Shown here: in pieces, positions 17,111 to 26,720 of the stretch
Layout of the letters: each line of letters starts with the position of its first letter
Position numbering within the stretch: the first letter of the stretch is position 1
NCBI GenBank assembly: GCA_030749725.1
Contig: JASMJM010000022.1
Location: forward strand, 1 to 64,000
Direction of reading: 5' to 3'
DNA length: 64,000 bases
Source: Pseudomonadales bacterium
Lineage (GTDB): Bacteria; Pseudomonadota; Gammaproteobacteria; Pseudomonadales; Azotimanducaceae
Notes under the pieces: generated by a model
Seen by the model: the letters and a program-made list of their open reading frames with translations, nothing else
What the model was told of the DNA's origin: nothing
Database searches by the model: none
Program-made: the position numbers and the translations under genes

Positions 17111-19811
17111 AACTATTGGCATGATCATCCAATTCTGAGATCACTGCCCGTTTGAGATTGTTACAGAGTTCAGAATCACCAATCGGACTTTTGTTCTTGT
17201 CACAGATGAAAAACACATCTTCAACTCTATCGCCCAGCGTGGTGATCTTAGCGTTCAGCAGAACTATTTCGAACTCGACAAATATACGCCCCAGAAGTGC
17301 TAACAGTCCCGCTCTGTCTGGTGTGGCGATTTCGAGTACAGTCTGTTGTGTAACGATGTCATTGCTGATTGTAACGTGGGTTTGCACATTGAACTGTTTC
17401 AATGACCTGGAGGTCCTCCTCTTCACCAGATTGGAGTATTCCTCAGGATAGCTCAGGTGCTCTTTGAGAATTGCCAGAATCTTGGCAATTCTCTCCTGAT
17501 TTTCGCCAACAGGCTGACCATCCACGTCCAGCACGACGAAGGTGTTGAAGACAAGATCACCTGCAGAGGTAATGATTCTGGCTTCCTGGACACCCAAATT
17601 CAACTGATCCAAAGCGGTTACTGTGGCAGCAAACAGATAATCTCTGTTGCGTGCATGCATGAATATCTGTGTCGCGCCCTCTTCTCCCTGTTGGTAGTAA
17701 CGATCTTTGATGAGAACCAGCGGTCCTGAATCCAACGAGTGTTTGAGAATGGCCTCGGTATGCCAAACGATGTCGGCAAGTGACTCGCGGATGAAATATT
17801 CATCGCCGATGTTGTCCCACAAGGCCAAAATCTCGTGTTCTGTGATGCCTTTGGACGTTAGCCGATCGATGACGGCTGTCTGAGCATCGGCGATGTATTC
17901 AGATTTGTCGACGTAGTATTCCAATCCCCGTCGCAACACGCGTTTGGTGTCAAGATAGAGCTGCCTCAGTAAGGCCGCTTTCCACGTGGTCCAGATGACG
18001 GGGTTGGTAGCCGTGATGTCGGCTACGGTCAGCGTGTACAGATAGTCCAGTCTGACCTGATCCTGCACAAGAAGGGCAAATTCTCTTACGATCTCCGGGT
18101 CTGATATGTCTTTCTTCTGTGCTGTGACCGACATGACCAGGTGATTCAGCACCAGCCAGCCAACCAGGTTACTGTCCCACTTTCCCAGATTGTGTTGCTG
18201 ACAGAATTCAGCGACACACGTTGATCCCCATTTCGAGTGATCGCCTCCTTTACCCTTGCCTATGTCGTGATAGAGAGCAGCGATATAGAGGAGTTCTATC
18301 TTGGGCAATCTGGGAATGATATGGGCAGCCACCGGGAATCTTTGTTGATTGTCCTTGTACCGGAAAAGCCGAAGATTGCGTATCACCTGCATGGTGTGTT
18401 CATCTACCGTGTAGATGTGGAACAGGTCAAATTGCATTTGGCCGATTATCCGACCGAATTCCGGCAGATAGGCACCCAGGATGCCATATCGCTTCATTCT
18501 CCTCATATGGAACGAAAGCTTGTGAGGCGATTTCAGCAATTCCATGAACAGAGCGGTAGATTTGGGATCCGCTCTGAACTTGTCATCGATAAGATAGATG
18601 TGATTTCTCACCAGTCTAATCGTTGAAGATCTTACGCCCTCGATACTTTCATGGTTCCCCATCAGCACGAACAGTTCGATCAACGCTGGTGGAAAGGACC
18701 TGAATATATCGTCTGCAACGACCTCAATATAATCGTTGTGAATTCGAAATCGTTGGTTGAGCGGTTTGATGACTGCCCGTTCACCTTCCCGCAGAATCTC
18801 TTCTTCGAAATGCTGCAATAGCAGACTGGTAAGCCCGCGTAGACTCAGGCATGTACGATAGCAGTCCTGCATGAACTGCTCCACCGCCAGCAGATCGTCG
18901 CGGTCCTTATAGCCAAACAGTTCCGCGAGTCTGCGCTGCGACTCGAAGGACAACCGATCATCTGCGCGTCCCGATAAAATGTGCAGCCCATATCGAATCT
19001 TCCACAGGAACGCTCTGCCTCTCGAGAGCAATTCACTTTCAGATCTGGTGAGAAAACCGTGCTGCATCAGATCGTCCAGGCCTTCGGCATCAAATCTCCG
19101 CTTCGCCACCCACACCACCATGTGGATGTCTCTCAAACCGCCCGGGGAACTCTTTACGTTTGGTTCCAGGTTGTATACGGTCTCATCGTACTTTTCGTCC
19201 CGTTTCGCTTGTTCTGCGATCTTGGCTCTATAGAATTTCTCACTAGACCAAATCTTGCGCCGGCTGATTCTTTTCGACATTTTCAGTCTGAGTTCATCAC
19301 TGCCTGCAATTGTGCGGCTTTCCATCAAGGCAGTCATAATGGTGACATCGGATTTGCACTGGATTTTGCATTCGTTAATGGATCTGACACTGTGTCCCAC
19401 TTCCAGCCCGATATCCCATAACAGTGTCAGAAAATTCTGAATGTTCTGCTTGTGCAGTGTGTAGGTGTTTCGTTCCAGAAGTATCAACAGGTCGATGTCG
19501 GAGTGAGGGTGCAGTTCACGGCGCCCATAGCCACCAACTGCTAACAGGCTGATTCTGGTTTTTCTCCAGCTGCTGATGTTCTGGTTCCAGTTAAATCGAT
19601 GCCAGGTCAGATTGAGAATCTGATCCATAAAGACCGCCCGTTCGCGTACCAATTGCTCTACCGAAGCGCCCGCATAGAATCGATCTGCCAAGGTGCGCTC
19701 GGCAGATTTCAATTCAGCCTTCAAAACAGGGATCATGCGCGAGCGATTTACCAGCCGAATTTCAAGCTGCTTGCGATCCACGAGGTCGGTGGTTGGCAGT
19801 GCACGGTTCAT
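17109..19811 (-). CDS. glnD: Bifunctional uridylyltransferase/uridylyl-removing enzyme GlnD
   Basis: Nitrogen sensor that uridylylates and de-uridylylates PII. The nucleotidyltransferase motif GGYGRRELHPHSDIDLL is at residues 93-109, the HD motif (LYIAALYHDIGKGKGGDHS) near residue 505, and two ACT domains are at the C-terminus (RIITSAGDLVFNTFVVLDVDG and EIATPDRAGLLALLGRIF). It is 900 residues. It sits between map and the dap genes as in other gammaproteobacteria. The last codons and stop fall at the edge of repeat element A, so the extreme C-terminus may be altered. Confidence 0.96.
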   Translation of the reverse strand: MNRALPTTDLVDRKQLEIRLVNRSRMIPVLKAELKSAERTLADRFYAGASVEQLVRERAVFMDQILNLTWHRFNWNQNISSWRKTRISLLAVGGYGRRELHPHSDIDLLILLERNTYTLHKQNIQNFLTLLWDIGLEVGHSVRSINECKIQCKSDVTIMTALMESRTIAGSDELRLKMSKRISRRKIWSSEKFYRAKIAEQAKRDEKYDETVYNLEPNVKSSPGGLRDIHMVVWVAKRRFDAEGLDDLMQHGFLTRSESELLSRGRAFLWKIRYGLHILSGRADDRLSFESQRRLAELFGYKDRDDLLAVEQFMQDCYRTCLSLRGLTSLLLQHFEEEILREGERAVIKPLNQRFRIHNDYIEVVADDIFRSFPPALIELFVLMGNHESIEGVRSSTIRLVRNHIYLIDDKFRADPKSTALFMELLKSPHKLSFHMRRMKRYGILGAYLPEFGRIIGQMQFDLFHIYTVDEHTMQVIRNLRLFRYKDNQQRFPVAAHIIPRLPKIELLYIAALYHDIGKGKGGDHSKWGSTCVAEFCQQHNLGKWDSNLVGWLVLNHLVMSVTAQKKDISDPEIVREFALLVQDQVRLDYLYTLTVADITATNPVIWTTWKAALLRQLYLDTKRVLRRGLEYYVDKSEYIADAQTAVIDRLTSKGITEHEILALWDNIGDEYFIRESLADIVWHTEAILKHSLDSGPLVLIKDRYYQQGEEGATQIFMHARNRDYLFAATVTALDQLNLGVQEARIITSAGDLVFNTFVVLDVDGQPVGENQERIAKILAILKEHLSYPEEYSNLVKRRTSRSLKQFNVQTHVTISNDIVTQQTVLEIATPDRAGLLALLGRIFVEFEIVLLNAKITTLGDRVEDVFFICDKNKSPIGDSELCNNLKRAVISELDDHANS

Positions 19812-19872
19812 GTTGAACTCTCACGCGGTTCGAGTCGAAGCCTTGCAGGGCCTTGCGTGTATCTGACAGACA

Positions 19873-20655
19873 TCAGGAGCACCGTGTAATTGTCTCATCG
19901 GCGCGCAGAGTCAGAATTTTGAAACCGGTCTCAGTGACCAGGATCGTGTGCTCCCATTGAGCAGTCAGTTTGTGATCTTTGGTCACTACGGTCCACTGGT
20001 CTGGCAGCAGCCTCACGTGGCGCTTACCGGCGTTGATCATCGGTTCGATGGTAAAGGTCATGCCTGCTTCCAGTATCAAGCCGGTGCCGGGATTACCATA
20101 GTGTAAAACCTGGGGTTCCTCATGAAAGATAGCGCCGGTTCCGTGGCCACAGTATTCGCGCACGATCGAATATTGGTTCTTCTCTGCGTGTATCTGGATG
20201 GCGTGGCCAATATCTCCCAGCGAGTTGCCGGGTTTCACCGCAGCGATACCTTTGTAGAGACACTCCTGCGTGACTCTAACCAGACGTTCCGCCAGAACAC
20301 TGCATTTACCCACCAGGAACGTTTGGCTGGTGTCGCCGTGATAGCCATCTTTGATGACCGTGATGTCGACGTTTACGATGTCGCCGTTCTTGAGTATCTT
20401 CTTGTCGCTGGGAATTCCATGGCACACCACGTGATTGACCGAAGTGCATATGGATTTTGGGAAGCCCTTGTAATTCAGCGGTGCCGGAATGGCGTTTTGA
20501 ACCTGCACAGTGTATTCATGACAGATTCTATCCAGCTCTCCGGTACTGATGCCCGGCTCTATGTAGGCATGAATCATCTCCAACTGCTCGGCAGCCAGTT
20601 TTCCGGCCACTTTCATTTTTTCGATCTCTTCTGGAGATTTGATTCTCGTGCTCAT
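19873..20655 (-). CDS. map: Type I methionine aminopeptidase
   Basis: Removes the initiator methionine from nascent proteins. The metal ligands appear in order: VNVDITVIKDGYHGDTS (two Asp), GHGTGAIFHEEP (His, Glu) and WEHTILVTE (Glu). It is 260 residues from the ATG at 20655, which matches the family N-terminus (STRIKSPEEIEKM); an upstream ATG at 20673 adds six residues without family support. It is transcribed divergently from rpsB. Confidence 0.94.
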   Translation of the reverse strand: MSTRIKSPEEIEKMKVAGKLAAEQLEMIHAYIEPGISTGELDRICHEYTVQVQNAIPAPLNYKGFPKSICTSVNHVVCHGIPSDKKILKNGDIVNVDITVIKDGYHGDTSQTFLVGKCSVLAERLVRVTQECLYKGIAAVKPGNSLGDIGHAIQIHAEKNQYSIVREYCGHGTGAIFHEEPQVLHYGNPGTGLILEAGMTFTIEPMINAGKRHVRLLPDQWTVVTKDHKLTAQWEHTILVTETGFKILTLRADETITRCS

Positions 20656-20791
20656 GGAACTCGGTATCTTCATTGAAAACGCGAACTATAGCAGATCTGA
20701 GATTTCTCAGCGTTGGGCTGGCCGGGCTGCATAACCGGACCGGCGTAAGAGAGGAAGTGTTTTTAGCAGACCACAGCTGTCTTGTAAATGT

Positions 20792-20821
20792 TTGGTTATG
20801 GGGGCTGATTTATGGTATAAA
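20792..20821 (+). promoter_or_regulatory. Probable rpsB-tsf promoter with GC-rich discriminator
   Basis: Extended -10 TGG-TATAAA (20816-20821) is followed immediately by GCGCGCGC; a -35-like TTGGTT lies 18 bp upstream (20792-20797). A GC discriminator after the -10 is typical of stringently controlled ribosomal promoters. The leader to rpsB is about 130 nt, long enough for S2 autoregulation, which is known in the family but not shown here. Confidence 0.55.
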
Positions 20822-20959
20822 GCGCGCGCTTTTCGGTATCAGACGACCAAAATTCAAATTATTGAAATCACACATGCATCGACACATGATTTTGGGTGCC
20901 TCGAAAGGGGTTGAATCATGGGATGCATGGAGGCATAACCCTAACGATCGGAGTTCAAA

Positions 20960-21988
20960 ATGTCTAACGTATCCATGCGTGACCTGCTGGAAGCGGGTGT
21001 TCATTTCGGCCATCAGACAAGGTATTGGAATCCCAAGATGGATCCATTCCTGTTCGGTTCCCGCAATAACATTCATATCATCAATCTTGAGTATACGCTG
21101 GCTGCTTTTGAGGAATCATTAGCAGTTGTAAAGAACCTTGCCTCTCGCAGAAACAAAATACTGTTTGTGGGGACGAAACGTTCTGTTGGTAAAGTCATCA
21201 AGGAGCACGCCGAGAATTGTGGTATGCCCTATGTCGACAAGCGCTGGCTGGGTGGCATGTTGACCAACTACAAGACCATCAGGCAATCCATCCGTCGATT
21301 GCGAGAACTGGAAGTTCAAAGTACCGATGGCACTTTTGAGAAGCTAACCAAGAAGGAAGCGCTTTCACGGCGCAGAAACCTGGACAAACTGGAACGGAGC
21401 CTCGGTGGTATCAAGGATATGGGGGGACTCCCCGATATTCTTTTTGTCATCGACGTGGATCATGAGCGTATCGCTATTTGCGAGGCGAACAAGCTCGGGA
21501 TTCCGGTGGTTGGAATTGTGGACTCCAACTCCGATCCGGACGGTGTCGATTACATCATCCCAGGCAATGATGATGCGATCCGATCGATCCGATTATTTGT
21601 CGAAGGGGTGGCTGACGCCGTGATGGAAGGTCGTAGCGAAGCTGAAGGCGAAATGTCGGCAGAGGACTTTGTAGAAATAGCTGAACCGGAAGCCGCCCAA
21701 GCATCTGAACCGGAAGCTGCCGAAGAATCTGAACCGGAAGCTGCCAAAGAATCTGAACCGGTAGCTGCCAAAGAATCTGACCCGGCAGCTAACCAGGAAG
21801 CCGAAGTGGAAGCCGTCCCAGTGGACGCCGCCCAGGAACCTGAACCGGAGGTTGCCCAGGAACCTGAACCGGAAACTGCCCCCGTGGACGCTGCCGCAGT
21901 GGACGCTGCCGCAGTGGAAGCTGCTAAGGCGACCGAAGCGGGCACGCCCCCAGCCACTGATACAGAGAATACAGCAGACAAAGACTAG
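20960..21988 (+). CDS. rpsB: Ribosomal protein S2 with a long acidic repetitive C-terminal tail
   Basis: The core (about residues 1-232) is ordinary S2: [58 protein letters not shown] and [23 protein letters not shown]2 is normally about 240 residues; this one has 342. The extra C-terminal 110 residues are nearly all E, P, A, D, S and V: five copies of an 8-residue EPEAA-type repeat, then VDAA and EPEP repeats. The tail is acidic and probably disordered. It is followed by tsf, the usual partner. Confidence 0.95.
   Translation: MSNVSMRDLLEAGVHFGHQTRYWNPKMDPFLFGSRNNIHIINLEYTLAAFEESLAVVKNLASRRNKILFVGTKRSVGKVIKEHAENCGMPYVDKRWLGGMLTNYKTIRQSIRRLRELEVQSTDGTFEKLTKKEALSRRRNLDKLERSLGGIKDMGGLPDILFVIDVDHERIAICEANKLGIPVVGIVDSNSDPDGVDYIIPGNDDAIRSIRLFVEGVADAVMEGRSEAEGEMSAEDFVEIAEPEAAQASEPEAAEESEPEAAKESEPVAAKESDPAANQEAEVEAVPVDAAQEPEPEVAQEPEPETAPVDAAAVDAAAVEAAKATEAGTPPATDTENTADKD
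21683..21802 (+). repeat. Five 24-bp repeats encoding the S2 acidic tail
   Basis: In-frame 24-bp units start at 21683, 21707, 21731, 21755 and 21779, each beginning GAACCGG or GACCCGG and encoding E/D-P-(E/V/A)-A-A/N-x-x-S-like octapeptides. The middle units differ by only one or two bases, indicating recent expansion by unequal exchange. Confidence 0.85.
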
Positions 21989-22118
21989 GTTGCTTGTGGG
22001 GATGCATCAGGATTCACCTGCACAATCCCCGGCACCTACGTCGCCCACTACGGGAACAGTCTGTCGGCTGGACACAATGGCAAATGAAGAAACTAATGAT
22101 TTGGAGTGAGGAGACAAA

Positions 22119-22931
22119 ATGGCTGCGATAACTGCATCTTTGGTAAAGGACCTGCGCGATCGAACCGGCATTGGCATGATGGACTGCAAGAAAGCACTGC
22201 AAGAATCTGAAGGCGATATAGATGATGCGATCGCATTGCTGCGCAAGAATAGTGGTCTGAAGGCAGCCAAGAAAGCTGGCAGAACGGCCACCGATGGACT
22301 GGTCAAAGTGATGGTGTCGGATGATCGACAATCCGCGGCGATGGTGGAAGTCAACTGTGAGACGGATTTTGCTGCCCGGCACGAGGATTTTAGCAACTTC
22401 GTCGAGACAGTTACGGCACAGGTCTTTGCCAGCCAGGAAACCGATATCGACAAACTTTTGGCTGCCGGCCTTGAGAAGGAGCGGCAGGTGCTGGTTCAGA
22501 AGATCGGTGAGAATACAAGTATTCGCCGTGTCGAGACAGTCACCACCGACAGTGGCCAGATCGCGGAGTATGTACACAACGGCAAGATAGCGGTACTGGT
22601 CGTACTGCAAGGCGGCGATCAAGTGCTGGGTAAAGACATCGCTATGCATATAGCTGCCACCAATCCGATGGTGGTGAACCCGGAAGATGCACCTGAAGAG
22701 ACCGTAGCAAGAGAAAGAGAGATCTATGTCGCTCAGGCGGAAGCGAGTGGTAAACCCCCTGAAATAGTCGCGAAAATGGTCGAGGGGCGTATTCGAAAAT
22801 ATCTGTCTGAGATCAGCCTGCTGGATCAACCCTTCGTAAAGGACCCGGACCAGAAGATCGGGGCACTCTTGAAGGCGGCCGATTCCTCGATTGCCAGCTT
22901 TATGCGCTTTGAGGTAGGTGAAGGCTTGTAG
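22119..22931 (+). CDS. tsf: Elongation factor Ts
   Basis: Guanine-nucleotide exchange factor for EF-Tu. The N-terminal VKDLRDRTGIGMMDCKKAL and the following UBA-like helices are diagnostic, as are VEVNCETDFAAR and IAMHIAA. It is 270 residues. It lies 130 bp after rpsB with GGAGTGAGGAGAC upstream of the ATG, in the standard rpsB-tsf-pyrH-frr order. Confidence 0.97.
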   Translation: MAAITASLVKDLRDRTGIGMMDCKKALQESEGDIDDAIALLRKNSGLKAAKKAGRTATDGLVKVMVSDDRQSAAMVEVNCETDFAARHEDFSNFVETVTAQVFASQETDIDKLLAAGLEKERQVLVQKIGENTSIRRVETVTTDSGQIAEYVHNGKIAVLVVLQGGDQVLGKDIAMHIAATNPMVVNPEDAPEETVAREREIYVAQAEASGKPPEIVAKMVEGRIRKYLSEISLLDQPFVKDPDQKIGALLKAADSSIASFMRFEVGEGL

Positions 22932-23046
22932 ATCGAAGAAGGTGATGTTGCTCACCCAAAGTCGAAACAACGTACCAATGACCACGACATCACGGCGCGA
23001 ATAACCTAACAGAACGGTATAGGTTTTCATTCATCGGGATGATGCT

Positions 23047-23784
23047 ATGTCAGCGACAGGGTCAGCCAAGGGTTCAACCAAGTACCAGCGGATACTCCTT
23101 AAACTCAGTGGTGAAGCCCTGAGCGGTGAAGCAAGCTCAGGAATCGATCCGAGGCAGCTCGATCGAATGGCCGCTGAGATAGAACAGGTTACCGACCTCG
23201 GTGTGGAAGTAGGACTGGTCATCGGTGGTGGCAATCTGTTTCGTGGTGCAACGCTGCAGGCAGCAGGCATGAACCGGGTCACTGGTGACCACATGGGTAT
23301 GCTTGCCACCGTCATGAACGCTCTGGCCATGGCGGATGCCCTACGCAGGGCCAGTATCGCCACCGTGGTCATGTCAGCCATTCCCCTAAACGGCATCGCA
23401 GATTGTTTCGATAGGAATCACGCCATCAATCGTCTTGGCGGTGGTGACGTTGTGATCTTCACGGCCGGAACAGGGAACCCGTTCTTCACAACCGATTCGG
23501 CTGCCTGTCTGCGTGCAATTGAAATTGATGCCGATATCGTTCTTAAGGCAACCCAAGTAGATGGAGTTTATTCCGCCGACCCGATGGTTTATCCTGATGC
23601 CAGAAGGTTTGAGTCCCTGACTTATACAGAAGTGCTTGAGCAACAGCTTGGAGTGATGGACTTGACCGCTATTTGTCTGGCCAGAGATCACGGTCTCCCG
23701 GTGCGAGTGTTTGCTATGAGCGAAGCTGGCGCGCTCCGCAAACTGGTGGTGGGAGAGGACGTAGGGACCCTAATAGAGAGTTAG
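23047..23784 (+). CDS. pyrH: UMP kinase
   Basis: Hexameric bacterial uridylate kinase (amino-acid kinase fold). [12 protein letters not shown] at the N-terminus, [40 protein letters not shown] and [13 protein letters not shown] are all present. It is 245 residues and lies between tsf and frr. Confidence 0.97.
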   Translation: MSATGSAKGSTKYQRILLKLSGEALSGEASSGIDPRQLDRMAAEIEQVTDLGVEVGLVIGGGNLFRGATLQAAGMNRVTGDHMGMLATVMNALAMADALRRASIATVVMSAIPLNGIADCFDRNHAINRLGGGDVVIFTAGTGNPFFTTDSAACLRAIEIDADIVLKATQVDGVYSADPMVYPDARRFESLTYTEVLEQQLGVMDLTAICLARDHGLPVRVFAMSEAGALRKLVVGEDVGTLIES

Positions 23785-23861
23785 AATAAAGGCTACCCGT
23801 CGCGTCAGTTAGCTTAAGAGTTCCGCCGTCACTTGAAGCAGGATTCTAGCTTCAGCTAACC

Positions 23862-24104
23862 AGTGCCTGTCCAGAGTAGTGTCAAGGTGGCTTAAAAGGT
23901 CAAGCATAGATCAAGTGTTAGCAGTAAAATCACGACTTGAGGCAGGCACCCGAAGCACGGACTCTCAATGGTTAGGTGTTAGCAGTAAGATCACGACTTG
24001 AGGCAGGCATCCGAAGCACGGACTCTCAATGGTCAGGTGTTGGCAGTCAAATCAAAACTTGAGGCAGGCACCCGAAGCACGGACTCTCAATCTGGATGGT
24101 CACT
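23862..24104 (+). mobile_element. Short element with terminal inverted repeats, copy B (MITE-like)
   Basis: This element fills most of the 335-bp pyrH-frr spacer. Its ends AGTGCCTGTCCAGA (23862-23875) and TCTGGATGGTCACT (24091-24104) are imperfect inverted repeats and match copy A. The conserved core GGCACCCGAAGCACGGACT occurs three times because a 61-bp unit is tandemly repeated. No flanking direct repeat is visible. The right end lies 15 bp upstream of the frr start, so it may affect frr expression. Confidence 0.55.
23915..24092 (+). repeat. Three tandem copies of a 61-bp repeat within element B
   Basis: Units begin at 23915, 23976 and 24037 with GTGTTAGCAGT or GTGTTGGCAGT and share GACTTGAGGCAGG or ACTTGAGGCAGG, CCGAAGCACGGACTCTCAAT. 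They are contiguous, with no spacers, so this is not a CRISPR. Copies 1 and 2 are nearly identical; copy 3 differs mainly in its first third. Confidence 0.92.
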
Positions 24105-24119
24105 AGCGGGGACGGTATA

Positions 24120-24677
24120 GTGATAAACGAACTACGGGAAGATACAGCGGTCCGCATGGACAAGACACTGGCTTCGCTGGAGGCCACTTTCGCCAAGATC
24201 AGAACGGGCAGGGCTCATCCGAGTTTGCTGGACACCATTCTGGTGCCCTACTATGGTACCGACACCCCTCTCAAGCAGGTTGCCAACATAACGGTCGAAG
24301 AGGCACGATCGTTGGTGATTACCCCGTGGGAAAAGTCTCTGATTCCGGCTGTGGAGAAGGCGATTCTCAAATCGGACCTTGGACTGACACCGTCTGCCAG
24401 CAGCGATAACGTACGTCTTCCTATGCCGGCATTAACTGAAGAAAATCGCAAAGACCTGACTCGTGTAGCGCGACATGAGGCAGAAAATGCCAGAGTTGCG
24501 CTACGGAATATCAGGAGAGATGCCAACTCTGATTTGAAAGAGCTCCTCAAGGATAAAGATATCAGTGAAGATGAAGAAAAGCTTGGTTTGGAGATGATTC
24601 AAAAACTCACTGATGAGAAGGTTGCTGACGTTGACAAGGTACTAGCGGCGAAAGAAACCGATCTGATGGAAAACTAG
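24120..24677 (+). CDS. frr: Ribosome recycling factor
   Basis: Splits post-termination ribosomes with EF-G. The GTG at 24120 gives VINELREDTAVRMDKTLASL and 185 residues, exactly the usual length; an upstream in-frame start at 24096 would lie inside the repeat element and has no homology support. KIRTGRAHPSLLD, LRNIRRDAN and LLKDKDISEDEE are diagnostic. cdsA follows after only 23 bp; uppS, often next, is absent. Confidence 0.95.
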   Translation: MINELREDTAVRMDKTLASLEATFAKIRTGRAHPSLLDTILVPYYGTDTPLKQVANITVEEARSLVITPWEKSLIPAVEKAILKSDLGLTPSASSDNVRLPMPALTEENRKDLTRVARHEAENARVALRNIRRDANSDLKELLKDKDISEDEEKLGLEMIQKLTDEKVADVDKVLAAKETDLMEN

Positions 24678-24700
24678 CAGTACAAACCGGACTAGGTGAA

Positions 24701-25507
24701 TTGCTCAAACAGCGAATTGTCACAGCACTGATATTAGCGCCCATCGTCATCGCCGGTATTTTCCTGTTGTCAGATCTTTATTTTGCACTGTTCGTGGGAC
24801 TCTTTATCGTCGTCGGTGCATGGGAGTTTGCTGATCTATGTGGTTTGGCACCCATACACAGGGTTTTCTACGCTGGACTGATGTTGCCGGTGTTGTTCGG
24901 CGCCTATTTCTTGAGTTCCGAGATGCTGCTGTGGATCGGATTCTTCTGGTGGTGCGTAGCCTTTGTCCTGGTGATCAGTTATCCCGATGGCGTTAAGTTC
25001 TGGGGCAATGTTTGGCAGCGTTCGTGCATAGGATTCCTTGTGCTGGTACCGGCCTGGATCGGTCTGATCCAGTTGAAGACACATGAAAAAAGCACCTTTC
25101 TGATCTTGTTGCTCATGTTTCTGATCTGGGGAGCCGACGTCGGTGCCTACTTCGCGGGCCGAGCTTTTGGCGACAGAAAGCTTGCACCTCGGGTCAGTCC
25201 CGGCAAGTCCTGGGCAGGTGTCTACGGAGGGCTGGGCACGGCGGCAGTTGTTGCTTTGCTGGCCATCTGGTGGGAAAACGAGATGCTGACCGGCAGTCAG
25301 TGGGTACTGTTCTTCTTCCTGTGCATATTCATCGTGGTGGTGTCCGTGCTCGGTGATCTGACGGAAAGCATGTTCAAACGTCACAGGGGTGTTAAGGACA
25401 GCAGTGGTCTACTACCAGGTCACGGCGGTATTCTGGATCGTATCGACAGTCTTTTGGCTGCCGGTCCGGTGTATGCTTTGTCACTGACTCTGATCGGCTG
25501 GAAGTAG
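24701..25507 (+). CDS. cdsA: Phosphatidate cytidylyltransferase
   Basis: Polytopic inner-membrane enzyme making CDP-diacylglycerol. Multiple hydrophobic segments are followed by the CDS signature SMFKRHRGVKDSSGLLPGHGG and LDRIDS at the C-terminal end. It is 268 residues. The start is TTG (24701), giving LKQRIVTALILAPIVIAG. Its product joins PlsB output in phospholipid synthesis. Confidence 0.94.
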   Translation: MLKQRIVTALILAPIVIAGIFLLSDLYFALFVGLFIVVGAWEFADLCGLAPIHRVFYAGLMLPVLFGAYFLSSEMLLWIGFFWWCVAFVLVISYPDGVKFWGNVWQRSCIGFLVLVPAWIGLIQLKTHEKSTFLILLLMFLIWGADVGAYFAGRAFGDRKLAPRVSPGKSWAGVYGGLGTAAVVALLAIWWENEMLTGSQWVLFFFLCIFIVVVSVLGDLTESMFKRHRGVKDSSGLLPGHGGILDRIDSLLAAGPVYALSLTLIGWK

Positions 25508-25511
25508 CAGG

Positions 25512-26699
25512 ATGCCGGAATCGCGGAAAAACGTAACCATACTGGGATCTACCGGATCAATCGGGCGCAACACGTTGGAAGTGATTGGCCGCCACAATGA
25601 CCTTTACGGGGTGTTTGCCCTGACGGCAGATACCAACATCCAGCAGCTCCTCGAACAATGTCACCAGTTTGAACCGCGCTTTGCTGTCCTGCAAAACACC
25701 GATGCGGCCCTGCAGTTGGCTGAACTGATGGCGGAGCAGGGGGCTAAAACCACGGTTCTGGGTGGTCTTGAAGGTCTGCTGGAGGTGGCTTCCCATAGCG
25801 AGTGCGATTACGTGATGGCTGCAATTGTGGGAGCAGCAGGGCTGAAGCCCACGCTGGCGGCCGTGGAAAGTGGCAAACGGGTGCTTCTAGCCAACAAGGA
25901 AGCGCTGGTCATGTCGGGCGCCCTCTTTATGGACGCGGTGAAGAAATCAGGGGCTGAAGTGCTGCCCATTGACAGCGAACACAACGCAATCTTCCAGTGT
26001 CTGCCGGACGGTTTCAAAACCAAGGACATCCGTCGGATTCTGCTGACCGGATCGGGGGGACCCCTGCTGAGGGAACCTCTGGATCAACTGAAGTATGTCC
26101 TGCCGGATAGGGCCTGCGCTCACCCGAACTGGAAGATGGGCAGGAAGATCTCGGTCGATTCGGCAACCATGATGAATAAAGGGTTGGAGTTGATTGAGGC
26201 AAACTGGCTTTTCGATGTAAAGATGGACCGAATCGAGGTCATTATCCACCCGCAAAGCATCGTCCACTCAATGGTTGAGTATCAGGACGGATCAATTCTG
26301 GCACAGTTGGGCAGTCCTGATATGCGTACACCGATCGCCCATGGGTTGGCATGGCCGAATCGAATTGATTCCGGGGTGGCGAGTCTTGATTTCTCTGCCC
26401 TGGGACAACTACTGTTCGAATCGGTGGATATGGAGAGATATCCCTGTTTGCGGCTGGCCATGGAGGTCCTGGCAGCCGGTGGATCACTGCCGACCGTTTT
26501 GAATGCTGCAAACGAGGTGGCTGTGCAGGCTTATCTGGATGAACTTATTTGCTTTACGGACATCCCAGTTATTATTGAATCAGTTCTTGAACGGTCGGAC
26601 ACTCCGGCAGCACACAGCATAGAAGAGATTCTGGAAATCGACAGGATCACCCGGCGTTCGGCCCAGGGAATGATTGAGACTGCGCATCGATCGCAGTAG
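25512..26699 (+). CDS. dxr: 1-deoxy-D-xylulose-5-phosphate reductoisomerase
   Basis: Second step of the MEP isoprenoid pathway. NADPH motif GSTGSIGRNTLEVI at the N-terminus, LANKEALVMSG, PIDSEHNAIFQ (metal-binding DSEH), and HPNWKMGRKISVDSATMMNKGLE are present. It is 395 residues and starts 4 bp after cdsA. ispD and ispF of the same pathway also lie in this window. Confidence 0.97.
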   Translation: MPESRKNVTILGSTGSIGRNTLEVIGRHNDLYGVFALTADTNIQQLLEQCHQFEPRFAVLQNTDAALQLAELMAEQGAKTTVLGGLEGLLEVASHSECDYVMAAIVGAAGLKPTLAAVESGKRVLLANKEALVMSGALFMDAVKKSGAEVLPIDSEHNAIFQCLPDGFKTKDIRRILLTGSGGPLLREPLDQLKYVLPDRACAHPNWKMGRKISVDSATMMNKGLELIEANWLFDVKMDRIEVIIHPQSIVHSMVEYQDGSILAQLGSPDMRTPIAHGLAWPNRIDSGVASLDFSALGQLLFESVDMERYPCLRLAMEVLAAGGSLPTVLNAANEVAVQAYLDELICFTDIPVIIESVLERSDTPAAHSIEEILEIDRITRRSAQGMIETAHRSQ

Positions 26700-26720
26700 C
26701 TACAGGATTGCATCGCAGAG

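Noticed and set aside
23915-24092. Possible CRISPR array from three regular repeats
   Set aside because: The 61-bp units are contiguous with no unique spacers, there are no cas genes, and the block lies inside an inverted-repeat element.
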